From contig NC_088711.1 in NCBI RefSeq assembly GCF_963576615.1, positions 39,924,621-39,988,620 on the forward strand: DNA of 64,000 nucleotides, in the 5' to 3' direction. This DNA comes from Watersipora subatra (taxonomy: Eukaryota; Bryozoa; Gymnolaemata; Cheilostomatida; Watersiporidae). A program made the translations under genes and the position numbers. Of the stretch, positions 58,077-64,000 are shown piece by piece. Below the pieces are notes generated by a model. It searched no databases, was not told the DNA's origin, and was given only the letters and a program-made list of their open reading frames with translations. Each line of letters begins with the position of its first letter. The stretch's first letter is position 1.

Positions 58077-59059
58077 TTCCAAGCTCTACTTCTTCTTTTT
58101 ATATAAATTTAGCTAACTATGATATTTAGTTTGGTTCTTTTTACTTGTAATGAACCTTTATTGCATCATTTAATTTTCTATCAATTGGTTAAAAAGGCAA
58201 ACTAATCCCTGAAACCCCATTTCAGGGATTTTGCCAACAGAACCTAAGAAAACCGATTTGCAGGCACATCTGTGTGTGCTTTGATCTAAAGTTTATCATA
58301 CGTATTATTCATAAAATTGAAAACTTATGCTTTCCCTTAATAGCTTGTTAGTGGGCATGCATGGCAAAAACAAGCACTTTGTCCATTTAAAAAAAGTTGT
58401 AATAAGTTGCAATAAACGCTAGGATGGTATTGACATCAAGTAATTGGTATTGAAACCATCCTAGTTGTCAAATAGAAAACTTTTAAAATGTATATTAATT
58501 AAAACATTGCATATATTCATGCTGCCAAATATGCCTGGTAGAGTCAGAGACACCCAATTTTTAAAACATAAATGTCAAACATGGGAGATTTGCATACCTG
58601 TGGCCACATTTATTACTTATACAATTTGATTTAGTCAATTCATTGCTACTGAGGCAAAACTGGGAAATATAGCATATGTGGGGCCCTTTGGATTATAAAA
58701 GGTTTCAGATAAGAGCTTTCGATGAAACCATGCAGTAACATTGAACACACTGTGCAGATTGCATGCATGTATATCTAACTCGCATTTATCAACATTGGTC
58801 AGCATATTTCTTTAAAAAAAGCCCAAACTTACTCAAAAGGAAAAAAATTGACTCTTTAATAAAAAAAATATGACAAATATGACTCTTTGACAAATAAAAT
58901 ATTCTTAAAACACAATGAGTTTGTATAAATCTAAAAGTCTTTAGTGCAAATGGAGCAACCTATCAAAAGCAGGCCAAACAGCTGTTACATTACCAAAAGA
59001 TTAAAAATCAAAGCATTCACAAGAATACCATAAAACATTTATCAACAAAAGTGGACTAT
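58077..59059. other. Stretch without a recognised gene
   Basis: Contains two small hairpins: AATCCCTGAA with TTCAGGGATT (58204-58230), and CTAGGATGGT with ACCATCCTAG (58419-58464). No exon is supported. Confidence 0.5.
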
Positions 59060-59225
59060 TTTATTTCTGTCAAATAAAGCTGTAGAGCTTCAAAACACTG
59101 AGCTCTATAATTGTCTTGCAAATTGTGTGACCATCTCCTGGCACCTCGAGTATACTGTGTGAAGTTGTGGTAGCTGTAACTAATGGCTCTGCACAACGTT
59201 TAAAATATGATTTTAGCTAGAGATC

Positions 59226-59405
59226 TTAGAAGCGATTCGCAAGGGAACTTTGCTGATTGTAGACACGCCCAGCTACAGAAAGAACTTTAAGGTTGGATGT
59301 CATTCCAGTCACTGGATGCCTTTTTGGAAATTGAACATCAACTTGTTGTTTGAAGGTTAGGCAATCTAGACCACTTTGCCTCCACTGGTAAATATGCTGC
59401 TCTAC
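59226..59405 (-). CDS. Probable 3'-terminal exon of an unrecognised host gene
   Basis: On the minus strand a strong acceptor (TGGTTTCTTTGCAG) at about 59406 opens a 59-codon phase-0 exon. It reads VEQHIYQWRQSGLDCLTFKQ and later FPKRHPVTGMTSNLKVLSVAG, ending LANRF and a stop at 59226-59228. A minus-strand AATAAA (plus 59060-59065) lies about 160 bases downstream. The balanced composition, unlike nearby AT-driven frames, suggests real coding sequence. The family is not recognised and no upstream exon was securely found, although the exons at 62545-63009 are on the same strand. Confidence 0.5.
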   Translation of the reverse strand, partial: VEQHIYQWRQSGLDCLTFKQQVDVQFPKRHPVTGMTSNLKVLSVAGRVYNQQSSLANRF

Positions 59406-60062
59406 CTGCAAAGAAACCAGTTATTAACCTGTTAGTATAGTTAAAAATTAGGAGAATGTTGAACACTACTCATTTTACAGACTTTCCCAAGATATCAAAC
59501 CAGCTTTAAAACAATACTGACTAAAAAGTGTGCTCCATCATGTTGTTTTAGAACGCTTAGGAGATTGGCCAGAAACTTGAAGAGTAGGCTTTTGCAGCTA
59601 GCTATATTGGTGGCTGTACTAAATGTAGGTCACACAGAAGATGCTTTCCTACTGAAACTCTGCATAATTATGTTTGCCCTAAAGATATTGCAGTTCTCAC
59701 TATGTTGATGTTATGCCTAAAAAAATTAACCTAGTAAGCCTTAAAAAATTCTTGTTTTGATGTTGTTGACAAAGTTAACTCAATAAAAGTAAAAAACAAC
59801 AAACATTATCATTAATGCTTTCTTTTAAGCTAAAGCTTTTTTGTCAAACTATTAGGTAAGAATGGTATCTTTTAAAAATAAAATGTAATGAATAGTTGGG
59901 TTAAGAAAAGCTTTATTTTACAAACTAATAATTACAGCGTTACCATTCCTCTTATTTTTAAGCAAAATGCACCAAAATTTACAAAATTTTACACATTCAG
60001 CCTGTACTGTGATGAGAACCGTGTCTGTCCATATAAAGCCACCGTTGGATAATAGAAAAATA
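59406..60062. other. Probable intron or intergenic sequence
   Basis: No exon or element is supported. Confidence 0.4.
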
Positions 60063-60140
60063 TTGCATCCCGCTGGATTTGAACTTGCAACATTTACCTT
60101 GCTAGACTGACACTACAAAAACTATGCTAATTAACCTTGT
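60063..60140 (-). repeat. tRNA-derived SINE-like sequence
   Basis: On the minus strand TTAGCATAGTTTTTGTAGTG resembles box A, and AAGTTCAAATCCAGCGGG resembles box B, spaced as in a tRNA. The arms pair poorly, so it is likely a SINE head and not a functional tRNA gene. Confidence 0.42.
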
Positions 60141-60968
60141 AATAATTTGCAATATTTGAATGCATAATTATTGCAACTGATAATCTTTTACAGCACTCTA
60201 CACTGCCAGGGTATTTGTTGGTACAAGCCAAGTTGATTCAAAATCTTGAGCTGAGTAAAATTCCTAACTGTCTACACGGTCAATTTTTTCCATGCACAGA
60301 TTGACTATGAATTGTATAAAAGTCCCTTTTCATTCAGTTGGCCTTTAACACTGTAAGGTTGGTGTGTATGACTATGCCTTTCACTGCAATGCATACATGT
60401 ACAAATTAAGCATAGGGTTACTGCCAGGTTACTCTGCAAAGCAGAGTTGTCCTCTCGTGCACTCCAAACAAATCCTAAATATTTAGGATTATACATTAAT
60501 CATTAATTATATAGACATTATTGAAATTCTTTAAATAGTTTAGAAGTTTCTATTAAAACAGATTTTCAGCTTTTGTTTACACCATTTAGTCTCTGCTTAT
60601 ATGATAAAGCTACTCTTTGCCATTAGCATGTCTGTGCAAATGCGCTCGTTTATAACAGTTCATCTTCGTAGACTATTTGAGATGACCAAAATAAATTCTA
60701 GCTCAGCAAAAAATTTAACTCTGATGCTCATATCAACTGATTTGACAATTAAAAAACATTCAGTTTTGAAGGTAGTAAACATGAATTTGGAGATCAAACA
60801 GAAGGTGAGGTGAATAAAAGCCACAAGAGACAGGCTGCTACTTGTTGCGGCTAGCTAACAAAGTAAAATCAGTGTCTGTATGACTTATCATTTATCCATC
60901 GTCGGGAAGAGCTTGGGAGCAAGATAGATTTTGATGAGACTAGATATCATGACATTCAGCTTGGTATA
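60141..60968. other. Stretch without a recognised gene
   Basis: Two short frames here have no supporting signals. Confidence 0.4.
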
Positions 60969-61900
60969 CAGACGGTCCCCAACCTACGAACGAGTTACGT
61001 TCCGAACAATTGTTTGTACAGTGAATTTGTTCGTAAGTTGCTTCAGTGCTATATTGTGTATTATAACTTATGCTTAAGGCCTACATGTATATAAGTATAT
61101 TGAAGGTTTATATTAGTATGTTTAAGGCTTGTATAAGTAACCTGTAAATTGGTTTGTACTGAAAAAACTTTTTAATAAAATGGAGAGAATACTGTGGTGG
61201 ATGCCGGGCCATGACACAGCATTTCTTATTGATCGTATGTGTTGTCCTTTTTTATTATATCGTTGTTTTAATCGTTATGCTAGAACTTATCTTTGTCGTC
61301 CTTTTTTATGTGTCGTTTTTTTATTATACCGTTGTTTCACTCGTTATGTTATTGTTATATCTGATATCATGTTATAACACTATCATTTATCGTCACTTTA
61401 ATTGTTGTCATACCAACTCGCTAGCGGTCCTATTTATTCACCTTGTTAGCCGGTGTTCTCACCGTTTGCCGTTAGGACGGAACAGTTGATATTACTGAAT
61501 ATAATGGAGCGCTCTCATTTATTTGAGCAGAGCAGATAGATGTACGCTCCTCGAATAGTGAAATTTCCTTCGCTAATAAAAAAGCTGAATGAAACTACAC
61601 ACACTCTCTTCTTTTTATTTATTAGTCTAGATCGTGCCAAGTAAAGGTCGGCAAACTCCTTTACAATACATACAGGAAAAATAAAAAAGTTCTTTGCGCA
61701 CTGGAGATACGTTCACACACTTATGCCCTGCAACGAACTGGGCAGAGGAAGGTGGATGCTGGGTGATGCTTCTATGTAGCGCCTCTTTCTGCCGCTAATA
61801 AGTCGGTAATACCGTCGGTATTATCGATGAATATACGCGCAGCCCTGTTCGTATGTACCGTTGTGTGTAACTCGAATGTTCGTAAGTAGGAAACCGTCTG
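60969..61900. mobile_element. 932-bp CAG...CTG MITE (pogo/Tigger-type ends, TA target)
   Basis: Begins CAGACGGTCCCCAACCTACG and ends, inverted, CAGACGGTTTCCTACTTACG. It is flanked on both sides by TA (60967-60968, 61901-61902). No transposase frame is inside. The centre carries a T-rich repeat (TTTATTATATCGTTGTTT and TTTTATTATACCGTTGTTTC) and may include an older insertion. The CAG ends with TA duplication are the pogo/Tigger pattern. Confidence 0.85.
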
Positions 61901-61902
61901 TA

Positions 61903-62498
61903 TTAACACTCCAAAGCTTTCACTGATAGATCCCCTTCAAATATTTCTGATTTCTTGCGAGGCGAATCATTTTACATATTTTTGACAAAAATGACAATAT
62001 CTAATGACAAACTAGTTTAACAATGTATTGGTATCTATAATAGCGAACCCAATGCATTTTATCATTGCTCAAGTTTGGCAAGAATGTAAGCGATATTTTT
62101 AAGGACAACTATGAAAATTTTGTTAATAATTTTGAGAACTTTCACCAACTTGACACTTTACCCTATATGGCATTACTTATGTTGGTCAAACAAAAGCTTT
62201 ACATAAATTATTTACATTAAGAGGAATTTGCGTTATAATAGGTATACATGTACATTATAGCAAAATTTGCTGTACAGCTATTCCAACCAGATAAAAATCT
62301 GACCTATGCCCATACTACAAAACATTCATAATTTGAGTTAAAATACTTGGATTTAAGTTAGAATATGACCTAAAAGTCAATGAAAGGAACTTAAGTTTAC
62401 TTTTCACATAGGAAACAAATACATTATGCTTATGAAACAATGCAAGTGTCTTGGCCTCAAAGTTTGGCTTATTTATGTATATACTTAAAAACATTACT
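61903..62498. other. Stretch without a recognised gene
   Basis: Probably 3' flank of the minus-strand gene below. A minus-strand AATAAA lies near plus 62500. Confidence 0.4.
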
Positions 62499-62544
62499 TT
62501 TTATTTTGTGGGTTTTCACTGTCCACAAAAGACCCTGGTCCCCG

Positions 62545-63009
62545 TTAATCCCGAAAATTGAATGGTGACTGCAAAAAACAGCTATGACAGGCCGAACAGG
62601 ATTTGGAACAAAAGGTACATTTCTCACAAACAGAGATTGTAAATGGTACAAAAATGCAAGTTAAGCAATACGAGTGTCATTCAGAGTTAAAAAAGCTATA
62701 GCTTGTTGCATACTATTAGATACATCGTCCAAATACATATTATTGAAATTTTCGGACTAGCACAAAATTTTTCATCTCAATATTTGTAAAATACATCTAA
62801 AAAAATATTGTTTTTCACCAAGGTTCATTCTATGTCACTCAATATTTTGGTGTTTTGACACCCTAATTTACCTTCACTAAGTTCCTTTGTCCGCTCTCCT
62901 CTGACCAGAAACCTCCCCAAATATGTAAGCTTTTGTAACCTTGAATTGCCAATTCTTTAGATAACTTGTCTAGCCCCAGAGTGGGTGCAGAACATGTTAT
63001 AGCAACACC
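62545..63009 (-). CDS. Last two exons of an unrecognised host gene
   Basis: Minus strand. Exon A (63009-62872, 138 bases, phase 0 to 0) lies between TACTAATTGCAG and GTGAAG|GTAAAT. It encodes GVAITCSAPTLGLDKLSKEL followed by residues ending IWGGFWSEESGQRNLVK. Exon B (62622-62545) follows TCTGTTTGTGAG and reads KCTFCSKSCSACHSCFLQ then seven residues and TAA. An AATAAA lies about 45 bases after the stop. The five cysteines plus a CHSC pattern suggest a small zinc-binding C-terminus. Exon A looks strongly protein-coding; exon B rests on phase and position. Upstream exons would lie beyond 63010, perhaps outside the window. No family is recognised. Confidence 0.45.
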
Positions 63010-63863
63010 CTGCAATTAGTAATAACAAAATAGAAATATCACATTTTTTGAATGAATGATTTTCCGATTTAAATTAAACTCTTTTCATAGCTAATCAATT
63101 GAAAGCTCATTGCTTGCTGCAAAAAAAGGAAAAAAACTGAGCAAGCAGAAGTGCATCTGATATTTTAGCTTATGACTCTCAATCCCAGCTTTGATATTTG
63201 TCACCATTGTGATTTGTAGGCAAAAGAAGAACGCGAGTTAAGCAATGTAAAAACTTATTCATATTCTATTAAAAAAAAGGACTTCAAATATTGAAGTGGT
63301 ATTTCAAAAGCAATTACTCATTCGTAAAATTGATAGTCAGTAGTCTGACCCTGATCTGGACTTGGCTTTTAGATACTATTGCAAAGTAAAGTTTAGAGCT
63401 GGTCACCATAGGTTTTAACTGTGAGTTTCAATTCCTATCCCAGACACTATGCTTACATATAGTCTGTACAAGTGCTATCGTCAGTGGACAGGCAACCAGA
63501 ATGCTAGAACATGACAACTATAAACATGCAAGGGTGAATAGGAGCTGTATACACAATTAAAATAAAGCAGTTATTTCACAAGGCATAGTCCAATTTGTAA
63601 AACGGAATAACTAGTAAATGACATTCAACTAAATTGTTGTTGATGACAGCTCTGCACAAGCTTCAGCTAAACATTCACAGATAATAATTACATAAGAAAA
63701 TACACAAACTAAAAAGCAATAATACTTAGTCAATACTAAGAATGATTATGAAGTTTAAGAATATTAATCAAAATTACGTACAGTGGCACTCGCATACCGT
63801 TGTTGCTTGAATGGTATGTTTCCAAAAGAAAATCTTGTCATTTTTCTAAAAGATTACTAATGC
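63010..63863. other. Probable intron sequence upstream of the minus-strand exons
   Basis: A possible short minus-strand exon near 63790-63835 (acceptor ATCTTTTAG, donor ACG|GTATGC) is too weak to call. A box-B-like GTGAGTTTCAATTCC near 63422 is noted only. Confidence 0.35.
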
Positions 63864-63867
63864 TTAA

Positions 63868-64000
63868 TGGTTGACTTGCAACAAAATTCACGCTACAGTT
63901 ATTTGGTATCAAAAAATTCACCATGTCTTACTCTGTTGTGTTGCATGTGCAATATATGTAGAAATGTGATAACATGCTCTTAAAAGCTCAAAAGCGAAAA
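63868..64000. mobile_element. Second copy of the TTAA MITE, cut by the window end
   Basis: After TTAA (63864-63867) the sequence TGGTTGACTTGCAACAAAAT continues through CACCATGTCTTACTCTGTTG to GCTCTTAAAAGCTCAAAAGC. It matches the inverted repeat of the MITE at 53994-54872 over the full 133 bases available. Confidence 0.88.

Noticed and set aside
61180..61489. Cys/Arg and hydrophobic frames inside the CAG MITE
   Set aside because: They come from an internally repeated T-rich sequence and overlap in two frames with no family match.
63344..63435. Third tRNA-derived sequence
   Set aside because: Only a weak box-B-like GTGAGTTTCAATTCC was found, and no credible box A.
1..64000. CRISPR array or prokaryotic defence system
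   Set aside because: The regular 44-bp repeats at 39068-40210 have no unique spacers, and the window is plainly eukaryotic.

Overview
This is an AT-rich, repeat-dense stretch of a eukaryotic, almost certainly animal, genome. The evidence is spliced exons with GT/AG boundaries, AATAAA signals, several classes of metazoan transposon, and no operon-like gene packing. Abundant ACATGTAT-type words and the mix of hAT, pogo-like, copia-type, Ty3-type and tyrosine-recombinase elements would suit a marine invertebrate such as a lophotrochozoan. That placement is a guess. Most open frames are repeat shadows. The real content is mobile elements in different stages of decay plus a few possible host exons.

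Region 1 (1-28430) is a tandem array of five copies of one large unit. Copies 1 and 3 are short (about 3.8 kb) and share the same internal deletion junction. Copy 2 is long (6.6 kb). Copy 4 has a different internal deletion and a Ty3-type retrotransposon insertion. Copy 5 is cut off near 28430. Copies 1-4 carry a decayed hAT transposase fragment and copy 5 a short diverged remnant; all five carry an imperfect GA tract. The Ty3-type element in copy 4 has an LTR-like 5' end, gag, protease and an 846-residue pol with all catalytic residues of RT, RNase H and a DD35E integrase. A GGGAAAT slippery site followed by a predicted H-type pseudoknot sits at the gag/protease overlap. Its 3' end is missing and is replaced by a second copy of flanking hAT sequence.

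Region 2 (28431-33751) is a patchwork of small repeats: a 21-bp tandem repeat, a foldback cluster, two copies of a roughly 160-190 bp dispersed repeat, pogo-like terminal sequences, stray copies of array segments, and a tRNA-derived SINE-like sequence.

Region 3 (33752-38368) is a complete but inactivated Ty1/copia element with LTRs, a GCAAG target duplication, an initiator-tRNA-Met-type primer site, and a perfect 172-bp tandem duplication inside reverse transcriptase.

Region 4 (38374-52500) holds a 44-bp minisatellite (26 copies), a candidate two-exon gene with a cysteine-rich N-terminus, inverted copies of an array-related repeat, a MULE transposase fragment, and a multi-exon tyrosine-recombinase-like pseudogene whose splice phases still match.

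Region 5 (52500-64000) holds a pogo/Tigger-like transposase pseudogene split by an 879-bp TTAA MITE, palindrome clusters, AT microsatellites, a 932-bp CAG...CTG MITE, and minus-strand exons that look like the 3' ends of one or two host genes. A second copy of the TTAA MITE runs off the window end.
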